Shown here: piece after piece, positions 1 through 6,061 of the stretch
Layout: the number at the start of each line of letters is the position of its first letter
How positions within the stretch are numbered: position 1 is the stretch's first letter
Source: Flavobacteriales bacterium UBA4660
GTDB lineage: Bacteria; Bacteroidota; Bacteroidia; Flavobacteriales_D; Sanyastnellaceae
Reading direction: 5' to 3'
Length of the DNA stretch: 7,816 bases
Assembly (NCBI GenBank): GCA_002405435.1
Contig: DHLU01000236.1
Span: 1 to 7,816, forward strand
Program-made: the position numbers and the translations under genes
Notes under the pieces: model-generated
Told to the model about the DNA's origin: nothing
Seen by the model: the letters and a program-made list of their open reading frames with translations, nothing else
The model's database searches: none

Positions 1-36
1 CTCTGGAAAGAACGGGGCACAGACAAGGAGGGCTAG

Positions 37-543
37 CAGGAACTCAGCGACCGCCGGCGAGCAACCGAGAAAGTCGAACAGAAAATTCTTACCGCCGAAA
101 AGTGGTTCGGAACCTTGTACTATGACATTATCCCGATGGGAAAGAAGCGGAAAAACGACACCTATACCCTTCTCGGCTGGCAGAGTAAAGACAACTTCAC
201 CACGCGCAGGGTAATCGATGCCCTTGCGGTAACGGGCGGACAGGTTCGCCTTGGGGCCCCCATTTTCAAGAGCGAGTCGGGTGTGCGCAAACGGGTGATC
301 TTTGAATACAGCGAGCAGGTCAGCATGTCGCTGAAATACCATCCGAAAAAAAAGGCTATTATCGCAGACCACCTCTCGCCGTCAAGCCCCATCATGTCTG
401 GCATATATGCAGACTATGGTCCAGACGGATCTTACGATGCCTTCAGCCTGGTCAAGGGCAAGTGGGAATTCCTCTCCGACATCGACATCAGGGGCTTTGG
501 AGAAAAAGACGACAGGCCATACCAAAATCCCGCCGCTGACTGA
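37..543 (+). CDS. C-terminal part of a conserved Bacteroidota protein of unknown function, 5' end interrupted
   Basis: Open frame running to a TGA at 541-543. The translation contains WFGTLYYDIIP, YTLLGW, RLGAPIFK, KRVIFEYS, VSMSLKYHPKKK and DHLSPSSP. From memory these match a widespread but unnamed Bacteroidota protein family of roughly 300 residues, of which this would be the C-terminal half. No function is known to me. The same frame is open to the left edge of the window except for a TAG at 34-36. After that TAG the first usual start codon is a TTG at 115, which would begin inside the WFGTLYY motif and so is unlikely to be the true start. The coding sequence therefore probably begins left of the window, and the TAG is a nonsense mutation, a sequencing error or a sign of decay. 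A CAG to TAG change would explain it. It converges on the Smr gene with about 30 bp between stops and no clear terminator there. Confidence 0.55.
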   Translation, partial: QELSDRRRATEKVEQKILTAEKWFGTLYYDIIPMGKKRKNDTYTLLGWQSKDNFTTRRVIDALAVTGGQVRLGAPIFKSESGVRKRVIFEYSEQVSMSLKYHPKKKAIIADHLSPSSPIMSGIYADYGPDGSYDAFSLVKGKWEFLSDIDIRGFGEKDDRPYQNPAAD

Positions 544-575
544 GGCTGGCCCTTTTGTGTGAGCCCCTGCAGATG

Positions 576-1166
576 TTACAGCCTTCCGAGCCTTACCTCT
601 GTGGCCCCGTGGCCATAGTCGCCATGCGGGGCATCCATATAGGTAGCATGGGGATAGTATTCTTTTAGCAGCTTGCGGATTTCAGACCGCAACACCCCCT
701 GCCCCACGCCGTGGATAAAAACGATGCGGGGAATCTTCCGCTCCTCAGCCATCCGCAACATCCTTTCAAAGTGCTTCAGTTGAATATCCACCATTTCGCT
801 GTTGCTCATCTTCTCGTGCCCCGACACCAGCTCATGGATATGCAGGTCCACCTCCATCACGCCGCTTTTGCGGCTCATGTTGCCGTCTTTTACCTTGTAT
901 TTCTGCTTAAACTCCTTGTCGGCACGGCGCGTCATTTCGCGGTCTATGTTTCTTTCCAGCATATCCCGGATCTCGGGCTTTACCTCTTCGTAGGCGGACT
1001 CCTCCCGCCACCAGTCGCCTGCTGGCACCAATTCGGCCAGCGGATGCTCATAGGCAAAACCTGAACTGTCTTCCACCAGCGCTATACCGGCAGAAGGAAA
1101 GGCTATGACAATGCCTTCACCCGGATCATTGAGAAAGCGCACCCGATCGCCCCGTTTGAAATCCAT
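576..1166 (-). CDS. Smr-domain protein (MutS2-like C-terminal domain, short DUF2027-type form)
   Basis: A 196-residue soluble protein. Residues 1-48 (MDFKRGDRVRFLND, then GEGIV and PLAELVP) resemble the small beta-rich N-terminal DUF2027-type region of Bacteroidota Smr proteins. Residues 50-100 are charged and probably helical linker. Residues 103-196 form an Smr domain with DLHIHEL (107-113), HGVGQGVLR (152-160) and YGHGATEV (184-191). These correspond to the family's DLH, HGxGxGxLR and GxGAT motifs. Smr domains bind nucleic acid, and members of the family act as nucleases on DNA or on mRNA at stalled ribosomes; which applies here is unknown. The MutS ATPase core of MutS2 is absent. The usual Gly after DLH is replaced by Ile-His, as is common in the Bacteroidota branch as I recall it. 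The frame is open upstream to an ATG at 1268, but the 34 extra residues overlap the divergent gene and its promoter and are not family-like. The ATG at 1166 lies 4 nt after a -7 box, implying a leaderless or nearly leaderless mRNA. Confidence 0.88.
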   Translation of the reverse strand: MDFKRGDRVRFLNDPGEGIVIAFPSAGIALVEDSSGFAYEHPLAELVPAGDWWREESAYEEVKPEIRDMLERNIDREMTRRADKEFKQKYKVKDGNMSRKSGVMEVDLHIHELVSGHEKMSNSEMVDIQLKHFERMLRMAEERKIPRIVFIHGVGQGVLRSEIRKLLKEYYPHATYMDAPHGDYGHGATEVRLGRL

Positions 1167-1170
1167 GCTG

Positions 1171-1178
1171 CAAAGGTA
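1171..1178 (-). promoter_or_regulatory. Bacteroidota -7 promoter box (TACCTTTG) for the Smr gene
   Basis: On the minus strand this reads TACCTTTG, an exact match to the Bacteroidota -7 consensus TAnnTTTG, and it ends 4 nt before the ATG at 1166. Transcription should start at or next to the start codon. No convincing -33 TTG element was found. It is a perfect inverted copy of the box at 1196-1203. Confidence 0.6.
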
Positions 1179-1195
1179 AACCCCCGGGCGGCAGC

Positions 1196-1203
1196 TACCT
1201 TTG
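1196..1203 (+). promoter_or_regulatory. Bacteroidota -7 promoter box (TACCTTTG) for the serine hydrolase gene
   Basis: Exact match to TAnnTTTG, 21 nt before the ATG at 1225, giving an expected leader of around 18 nt. It also argues against the in-frame TTG at 1201, because that codon lies inside the promoter box. No clear -33 element is visible. Confidence 0.6.
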
Positions 1204-1224
1204 CCGGGAAACCTATTCATTCCC

Positions 1225-2787
1225 ATGAAAAAGCAATTCGCCATCTGGATTCTTTGCGCCCTCTTCACCTTTCATGCCGGAGCGCAAAAGAAGGATAACG
1301 CTGCAGCCCGGCGGCTTGAAACCATAGACCAGCTGTGCCGCAGGGCATTGGCTGACTTCAACCTGCCCGGCATGGCGGTGAGTATCGTGCTCAACGACTC
1401 GGTGGTATTCTCAAAGGGCTATGGCGTGCGCGATGTGCGCAGCGGTGCAGCCGTAGACGGCGATACGCGCTTTGCCATTGCCAGCAATACCAAGGCCTTT
1501 ACGGCGGCCGGACTGGCCATGATGGTAGACGAAGGCAAACTGCAATGGGATGACCCCGTGCGCAAGTACCTGCCCTGGTTTACCCTTTACGATCCCTATG
1601 TAAGTGAAAACATCACCATCCGCGACCTGCTCTGCCACCGCAGCGGACTCGCCACCTTCAGCGGTGACCTGATCTGGTATGGCACCAACCACCCACGCGA
1701 ACAGGTGCTGCGCAACGCGCGCTACCTAAAACAGGCCATGGGATTTCGCAGCGGTTGGGGATACAGCAATATCCTTTACCTGGCCGCAGGCGAAGTGCTT
1801 GAGCAGGCAAGCGGCACTTCTTGGGATGAATTTATGTCCAGACGCATCTTCGGGCCCCTCGGCATGCGCAATACCAATACGTCGGTGCGCGAACTCGATC
1901 TTGCCGGCAATACAGCCATTCCCCACAACGAAGTGAATGGCCGCAACATCGCCATCGAATATGTCAACTGGGACAATATCGGTCCGGCCGGAAGCATCAA
2001 TGCCTCTGCCAATGACATGGCAACCTGGCTTCGCCTTCAGCTCCGTCGCGGCAACTGGCGGGGCCAAACCCTCTGGAACGAAGCGCGCACATGGGAAATG
2101 TGGGAAAACTACAGTCCAAGGCCGGTCAGCAAGTGGCAGCGCGAACAAATGCCCTCCCGCCACTGGAATGGTTACGGACTGGGTTGGCAGCTGATGGAAT
2201 ACGGCACCTGCAAGGTCGTTTCGCACAGCGGTGGTTACGACGGCATGATTTCGATGACCACCATGGTACCTGAACTCGGACTCGGCGTGGTCATCCTCAC
2301 CAACAACAACAACAGTGTGCCTTCGGCCCTGAGTTTTGAGATTCTCGATGAATTCACTGCGGTGAAGGAAAACAAAGACTGGCTTGCCTTCTTTCTCGAT
2401 CGGAACCGGGAAGAAGAAAGGGAAAGCGAAAAAAGCCTGCAAGACCTCAAGGCTGAGCGCGCGCGCGGCACCCAACCTTCGCTGATGCCAGATAAGTACT
2501 GCGGCACCTACCGCAGCGAGATGTACGGAGACGTCGTCGTGCGTGCGATCCCCGACAGCGATGCACTCATCATCGATTTCACGCCCACAGCCCTTTTCAA
2601 GGGAGAGCTCACCCACTGGCATTACGACACCTTTCGCCTCCACTGGAAAACCCAGATGATGCTGCCGCCCGGTCTGGTCACCTTCGTGTTGGGCGCATCG
2701 GGAACGGTTGAGGAGATCAAGGTTGACGTACCCAACCCAGATTTTGACTTTTCGGAACTCCGTCTGCTACGGGTAAACAATCCATGA
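1225..2787 (+). CDS. Exported serine hydrolase, beta-lactamase/esterase class C family, with C-terminal DUF3471-like domain
   Basis: A 520-residue protein. Residues 1-21 (MKKQFAIWILCALFTFHAGA) are a signal peptide, so it should act in the periplasm or at the cell surface. Residues 35-380 form a beta-lactamase-fold serine hydrolase. The nucleophile motif SxxK is SNTK at 87-90 (Ser87, Lys90), the second motif is YSN at 180-182 (Tyr180), and the third motif is HSGG at 334-337 in place of the KTG of true class C beta-lactamases. HSG/HTG is usual in the related esterases and D-aminopeptidase-like enzymes, so peptide or ester hydrolysis is likelier than drug resistance; the substrate is unknown. 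A charged, probably helical linker (393-415) leads to a C-terminal domain (about 420-515; MPDKYCGTYRSEMYGD, then HWHYDTFRL) that matches DUF3471, which often follows this catalytic domain. The start at 1225 begins the signal peptide; the TTG at 1201 is rejected because it lies in the promoter. Divergent from the Smr gene, with no visible functional link. Confidence 0.9.
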   Translation: MKKQFAIWILCALFTFHAGAQKKDNAAARRLETIDQLCRRALADFNLPGMAVSIVLNDSVVFSKGYGVRDVRSGAAVDGDTRFAIASNTKAFTAAGLAMMVDEGKLQWDDPVRKYLPWFTLYDPYVSENITIRDLLCHRSGLATFSGDLIWYGTNHPREQVLRNARYLKQAMGFRSGWGYSNILYLAAGEVLEQASGTSWDEFMSRRIFGPLGMRNTNTSVRELDLAGNTAIPHNEVNGRNIAIEYVNWDNIGPAGSINASANDMATWLRLQLRRGNWRGQTLWNEARTWEMWENYSPRPVSKWQREQMPSRHWNGYGLGWQLMEYGTCKVVSHSGGYDGMISMTTMVPELGLGVVILTNNNNSVPSALSFEILDEFTAVKENKDWLAFFLDRNREEERESEKSLQDLKAERARGTQPSLMPDKYCGTYRSEMYGDVVVRAIPDSDALIIDFTPTALFKGELTHWHYDTFRLHWKTQMMLPPGLVTFVLGASGTVEEIKVDVPNPDFDFSELRLLRVNNP

Positions 2788-2945
2788 AGCACAGGGGATT
2801 CAGTTTGTTGATATAGTGCAAGTTACTATAAAGACGGGCCAACGGCAGGACACGAATAGCACGGCCATTTTCAGTGCCGTATTGTTTGGTCCACAAAGGC
2901 TGACGGCCGGCAGAAAATCATCCTATATTTGCGCCCGCATTTTCC
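2788..2945. other. Intergenic region between serine hydrolase gene and tRNA-Arg
   Basis: No coding sequence is supported in this 158-bp stretch. It holds a weak hairpin (ACGGC at 2861-2865 with GCCGT at 2876-2880, 10-nt loop, no T-run), an imperfect palindrome at 2900-2913 (CTGACGGCCGGCAG, one mismatched pair), and the tRNA promoter box at 2924-2931. The hairpin may end transcription of the hydrolase gene but is unconvincing as an intrinsic terminator. Confidence 0.5.
2924..2931 (+). promoter_or_regulatory. Bacteroidota -7 promoter box (TATATTTG) for tRNA-Arg
   Basis: Exact match to TAnnTTTG, ending 14 nt before the first base of the tRNA. The short 5' leader would be removed by RNase P. No TTG is found at the expected -33 distance; GCTG at 2899-2902 is the nearest partial match. 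Confidence 0.6.
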
Positions 2946-3019
2946 GGCACCGTAGCTCAACTGGATAGAGCATGTGACTACGGATCACAAGGTTTGGGGT
3001 TCGAATCCCTACGGTGTCA
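2946..3019 (+). tRNA. trnR: tRNA-Arg, anticodon ACG
   Basis: A full cloverleaf can be folded by hand. The acceptor stem GGCACCG (2946-2952) pairs with CGGTGTC (3012-3018), including one G-U pair. The D arm has GCTC/GAGC. The anticodon stem TGTGA/TCACA encloses CTACGGA, giving anticodon ACG (Arg; A34 normally deaminated to inosine to read CGU, CGC and CGA). The variable loop is AGGTT, and the T arm TGGGG-TTCGAAT-CCCTA follows. The discriminator is A at 3019 and is followed by CCCC, so the CCA end is not encoded and must be added by the nucleotidyltransferase. The gene has its own -7 box and a downstream hairpin terminator, so it appears to be a single-gene transcription unit. Confidence 0.96.
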
Positions 3020-3030
3020 CCCCTTCATCA

Positions 3031-3061
3031 ACAGGTCTGCTGCGGCAGGCCTGTGTTGTTT
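3031..3061 (+). terminator. Intrinsic terminator downstream of tRNA-Arg
   Basis: ACAGGTCTGC (3031-3040) and GCAGGCCTGT (3045-3054) form a 10-bp stem with one G-U pair and a 4-nt loop TGCG. The stem is followed by the T-rich GTTGTTT (3055-3061). It starts 12 nt after the tRNA 3' end and separates the tRNA from the dehydrogenase gene. The T tract is interrupted, so strength is uncertain. Confidence 0.65.
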
Positions 3062-3097
3062 ACGGACATCAGCCGGCCGCAAGGCATTTATCACCCC

Positions 3098-3105
3098 AAT
3101 ATTTG
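3098..3105 (+). promoter_or_regulatory. Probable -7 promoter box (AATATTTG) for the short-chain dehydrogenase gene
   Basis: Matches TAnnTTTG at every fixed position except the first. It is followed by CACC and then the ATG at 3110. As with the Smr gene, the predicted transcription start falls at or beside the start codon, so the mRNA would be leaderless. Confidence 0.5.
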
Positions 3106-3109
3106 CACC

Positions 3110-3820
3110 ATGAAAATCATTGTAATTACCGGAGCCAGCAGCGGCATAGGCAGTGAAGCCGCGAAAGCCCTTCACCAGGCTGGTCACACCGTAGTATTGG
3201 CCGCCCGCAGGGAAGACAAGGTAGCCGAACTGGCAGCCTCCCTGGGGGAGCGCGCAGTTGCTTATGGCTGCGATGTCACCGATTACGCCGCAGTCAGCGA
3301 AGTGATGAAGTCAGTGATTGCACGCTATGGCCGGCTCGATGTGCTGGTCAACAATGCCGGTGTCGGCTATTTCGACAAGGTAGCCGATGGCAAGATTGAG
3401 GAGTGGCACAACATGATTGACGTCAACGTGAAGGGCGTATTGAATTGTCTGCACGCCTGCCTGCCGCACCTGATCACTTCCCGCGGCCACGTGGTCAACC
3501 TGGCTTCCATAGCAGCCCACCACGTATTTGCCAACTCGGGCATCTACTGCGGCACCAAACACGCCGTGCTGGCCTTCAGCGAAGCCATCCGGGTCGAACT
3601 GGCCGGGCAGCTCAAGGTCACCACCATTTCTCCGGGCGCCGTCAATACGCCCTTTGTTGACAGCACTACCAATGCGGAAATGCTCAACAACTACAAGGAG
3701 TATTTTCTCACAGCCCTTGATCCGGTCCACATCGCGGCTGAAATCGTGCGCGCCGTGAACGCACCGGAGGGGGTCGTGATTTCCGAGGTCATCATCAGAC
3801 CCCACAGGCCCGTCAAATAG
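3110..3820 (+). CDS. Short-chain dehydrogenase/reductase (classical SDR, YdfG-like), probably NADP-dependent
   Basis: A 236-residue cytoplasmic oxidoreductase with a Rossmann fold. The cofactor-binding motif TGASSGIG is at 7-14, followed by basic residues after the second strand (AARR, 31-34), which favour NADP(H) over NAD(H). CDVTD (54-58), NNAG (81-84), Asn106 (DVNVKG), Ser133 and YCGTK with Tyr146 and Lys150 supply the complete Asn-Ser-Tyr-Lys catalytic set; SPGAVNT (174-180) follows. The length and the motif set fit the YdfG-type subfamily that reduces or oxidises 3-hydroxy acids and similar small carbonyls, but the substrate cannot be read from sequence. The frame extends upstream to an ATG at 3014, yet that extension would start within the tRNA 3' end and run through its terminator. 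The ATG at 3110 starts the first beta strand (MKIIVITG) directly after a promoter box. No operon partner is evident. Confidence 0.93.
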   Translation: MKIIVITGASSGIGSEAAKALHQAGHTVVLAARREDKVAELAASLGERAVAYGCDVTDYAAVSEVMKSVIARYGRLDVLVNNAGVGYFDKVADGKIEEWHNMIDVNVKGVLNCLHACLPHLITSRGHVVNLASIAAHHVFANSGIYCGTKHAVLAFSEAIRVELAGQLKVTTISPGAVNTPFVDSTTNAEMLNNYKEYFLTALDPVHIAAEIVRAVNAPEGVVISEVIIRPHRPVK

Positions 3821-3851
3821 CCTGCACAGGTTTACGCCCCGGTTTTTTTAG

Positions 3852-3858
3852 TACCTTG
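3852..3858 (+). promoter_or_regulatory. Degenerate -7-like box (TACCTTG) before the lectin gene
   Basis: TACCTTG is one T short of the TAnnTTTG consensus and is followed by CACCC and the ATG at 3864, the same spacing seen before the dehydrogenase and Smr genes. It follows a run of seven T (3843-3849). A weak match taken alone; the repeated spacing gives it some support. Confidence 0.35.
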
Positions 3859-3863
3859 CACCC

Positions 3864-6056
3864 ATGATGCGCGTTTGGGTTATCATGCTTTTAATGCTGC
3901 CGCCGGCGGGTCTGCTAAGCCAGTCGTATTTCCTCAATGGTGATGCCACAGCCATCGGCAACGACTGCTACCAGCTGACACCGCCGCTAAGCACCCAAAA
4001 CGGCACCGTCTGGTATGGCGATCAGCTGCAGATAGCCGGTTCGTTTGACCTTGAGTTCACTATGAATTTCGGAACCCTCGACCAGACCGGCGCCGACGGA
4101 ATGTGTTTTGTGATGCAAACCGTAGGTACCACGGCCATCGGTGAAAGCGGGGGCGGAATGGGCTACCTCAACTTCGACAACTCCTTTGCCATAGAATTCG
4201 ACACCTGGCAGAACGGAGAATACGGCGACCCCGCCTACGACCATATCGCCATGGAAGTGGATGGCGAAATCAACCACAATACCCCGCTCGGCAACATCGC
4301 TGGTCCGGTTCAGATGGATGCGTTCAACACGAATGTAGAAGACGGTGAAGACCATATCGTGCGCATTACCTACAACTCCCTTAACGGTGAACTCGCCGTG
4401 TACTTTGACTGCCAGTTCAGGCTTTCAGCCATCATCAACTTCGTAGCCAATGTCTTCGATGGCCAGTGGGAGGTATACTGGGGATTTACCGGCGCGACGG
4501 GCGGCGCATGGAACACCCAGGTGGTCTGCCTTTCGGAAAACATCATCGCTACAGGTCCAGACGTGAGCATATGCACCGGTTCCTCCACCGAACTCAGCGT
4601 GGCCGGCAATACCGCAGGCACCTACGCCTGGACCCCCACCGATTACCTGGATGACCCTACCAGTCCGACCCCCGTGGCCAACCCACCGGTAACCACCGCC
4701 TACGAGGTGACGTTTTCAGACCTATGCGGAAACACCGTTACCGATACCATAACGGTGCATGTAGAGGACCTCACGGTAAGCCTGCCCGGGTCGGTGGAGC
4801 TTAGCTGCGATGATCCGGTTGCGCTCATTCCCAGTGAGGTAAACTTCTTCAATGACCTGATTTACCTGTGGAACACGGGAGACGGTGAAATCCTCAACGG
4901 CCAGGGAACCCCGGCCATCAATACCGACACACCAGGCACCTACAACCTCGTGGTCAACTACAACAATGAATGTGTAGCGGGTGCCCAGACGGTAGTGACG
5001 GGCAACTACAGCTTCAGCGTTGATGCGGCCGCTTCCGGCAACATTACCTGCCTTGCCGGATCACAGACCATTACGGCAGATTCAGGCATACCGGGAACCA
5101 CGTACTCCTGGACAAGCGTTGACGGCAATATTGTGTCGGGCGCCAATTCACCCGCTGTAACCATTGACGCGCCCGGTACCTACATCGTGCAGGCTTACCT
5201 CAATGAGTTGTGCAACGGAGGGGCCACCATAGAAGTGACAGCGGATATTGTGCCTCCTGCCGTAGATGCCGGCGCACCGGCTGTACTCAACTGCTATAAT
5301 CCGGAGAGCAATCTCGCCGGCTCTACAGACGCTGCCGCATTTACGGTAAACTGGAATACCGCAGACGGCAACATCGCGGCAGGTGCAGGTACCCTCACCC
5401 CTGAGGTGGATGAAGCCGGAACCTATTTGCTGACGGTTACCAATACCAACAACGGCTGCACCAATACTGATTCGGTCAACGTCTCGGAAGATTTTGAAGC
5501 CCCCGCGCCCGCGGCTCCGGCGCAGGATACCCTTACCTGCATCCGACCCACGTTGGAACTTACCGGCGTTGAACCCGACGAAGGGCCCTATACCTACGCC
5601 TGGTCCACCGGCGACGGCAATATCGTGGCGGGCGGAAACACGCCCTCACCATCGGTTGACCTTCCCGGCGAATATGCGCTGCTGGTTACCAACACAATCA
5701 ACGGTTGTAGCGGTAGCCTCGCCGTCGAAGTGGTTGAGTCAGATGAGTTTTCTCTCGACCTCAGTTCACTGAGTTTCCCCAATATTCTGACGGTCAATGC
5801 AGACAGCCGAAACGAAACCTGGAAACCTTTCTTACGCGACGATCCCGGCTTTGATGCTACCGCACTGTTCGCTGCATATACCCTGCAGGTCTTCAACCGC
5901 TGGGGTAGTCTCATCTTCGAGAGCACAGGCGGTGAACGCGCATGGAGGCCTGATGGTGTAACACCAGGCAATTACTACTACATCTGCAGCTACAAGACCA
6001 GCTGCGGACAAGGGGCTGAGGGCATCAGGGAGGGCTTTATACTGGTTACCGAATAG
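3864..6056 (+). CDS. Secreted L-type lectin protein with Ig/PKD-like repeats and a T9SS type B C-terminal sorting domain
   Basis: A 730-residue protein. Residues 1-20 are a signal peptide. Residues 22-228 form a bacterial legume-type (L-type) lectin domain. ADGMCFVMQ (77-85) holds the Asp expected in the sugar site, and AIEFDTWQN (109-117) plus GDPAYDHIAME (121-131) supply the usual metal-binding acidic residues and His; hence probable Ca/Mn-dependent glycan binding. Residues 232-300 form an Ig/PKD-like domain (SICTGSSTELS, then TTAYEV). Four degenerate modules of about 80 residues follow (303-380, 384-461, 465-543, 547-625), each with a Cys near the start, a W-T-DG core, a G-T/E-Y segment and, except in the first, an NGC-like end. 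Residues 632-730 form a gliding-motility-associated C-terminal domain (FPNI, LQVFNRWG, GNYYY, EGFILV), so the protein should cross the outer membrane through the T9SS and stay at the surface or be released. The start could be ATG 3864 or 3867. It converges on the next gene, a second T9SS cargo. Confidence 0.9.
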   Translation: MMRVWVIMLLMLPPAGLLSQSYFLNGDATAIGNDCYQLTPPLSTQNGTVWYGDQLQIAGSFDLEFTMNFGTLDQTGADGMCFVMQTVGTTAIGESGGGMGYLNFDNSFAIEFDTWQNGEYGDPAYDHIAMEVDGEINHNTPLGNIAGPVQMDAFNTNVEDGEDHIVRITYNSLNGELAVYFDCQFRLSAIINFVANVFDGQWEVYWGFTGATGGAWNTQVVCLSENIIATGPDVSICTGSSTELSVAGNTAGTYAWTPTDYLDDPTSPTPVANPPVTTAYEVTFSDLCGNTVTDTITVHVEDLTVSLPGSVELSCDDPVALIPSEVNFFNDLIYLWNTGDGEILNGQGTPAINTDTPGTYNLVVNYNNECVAGAQTVVTGNYSFSVDAAASGNITCLAGSQTITADSGIPGTTYSWTSVDGNIVSGANSPAVTIDAPGTYIVQAYLNELCNGGATIEVTADIVPPAVDAGAPAVLNCYNPESNLAGSTDAAAFTVNWNTADGNIAAGAGTLTPEVDEAGTYLLTVTNTNNGCTNTDSVNVSEDFEAPAPAAPAQDTLTCIRPTLELTGVEPDEGPYTYAWSTGDGNIVAGGNTPSPSVDLPGEYALLVTNTINGCSGSLAVEVVESDEFSLDLSSLSFPNILTVNADSRNETWKPFLRDDPGFDATALFAAYTLQVFNRWGSLIFESTGGERAWRPDGVTPGNYYYICSYKTSCGQGAEGIREGFILVTE
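4770..5735 (+). repeat. Four degenerate tandem Ig/PKD-like modules in the lectin protein
   Basis: About 80 codons each. The recurring DG core is written DGEILNG, DGNIVSG, DGNIAAG and DGNIVAG in modules 1 to 4. Synonymous codons differ between the copies in modules 2, 3 and 4, so the array is old or has diverged freely. The same module type occurs once in the convergent gene (its residues 376-455). Confidence 0.7.
5121..5150 (+). repeat. Left arm of a perfect 30-bp inverted repeat
   Basis: This 30-bp stretch encodes DGNIVSGANS (residues 420-429) of the lectin protein, beginning exactly at codon 420. Its reverse complement occurs without mismatch at 6470-6499 in the convergent gene. The bases just outside differ. 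The arms are separated by 1319 bp. Confidence 0.9.
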
Positions 6057-6061
6057 GCCGC

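Noticed and set aside
544..575. Bidirectional terminator between the first two convergent genes
   Set aside because: Only a 4-bp GGCT/AGCC pairing is visible; too weak.
1167..1268. N-terminal extension of the Smr protein from an ATG at 1268
   Set aside because: It would overlap the divergent gene and both promoter boxes, and the added residues are not family-like.
2302..2313. Four consecutive AAC triplets, a possible slippage tract
   Set aside because: In-frame Asn run in a loop of the hydrolase; too short to suggest phase variation.
1726..2643. Long open frame (305 codons) on the minus strand inside the serine hydrolase gene
   Set aside because: It lies antisense to a gene with clear family motifs, has no recognisable domain, and is explained by codon bias in GC-rich coding DNA.
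1225..2787. Antibiotic-resistance beta-lactamase
   Set aside because: The third motif is HSGG rather than KTG and a DUF3471-like domain follows, as in esterase/peptidase-type relatives; resistance is not supported.
3014..3109. N-terminal extension of the dehydrogenase from 3014
   Set aside because: It begins in the tRNA 3' end and translates the hairpin terminator; the Rossmann fold starts at 3110.
2974..3156. 60-codon open frame overlapping the tRNA
   Set aside because: It starts inside the tRNA and crosses its terminator into the dehydrogenase start; no protein-like features.
3311..3805. 164-codon open frame antisense to the dehydrogenase gene
   Set aside because: Shadow of the dehydrogenase; the sense strand has a full SDR motif set.
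3821..3850. Possible terminator after the dehydrogenase (CCTGCACAGG and a run of seven T)
   Set aside because: The hairpin is only 4 bp with a 2-nt loop and is separated from the T-run, so it does not form a credible intrinsic terminator.
4770..5735. CRISPR-like repeated array
   Set aside because: The repeats are degenerate coding modules of about 240 bp in one open frame, not short identical repeats with spacers.
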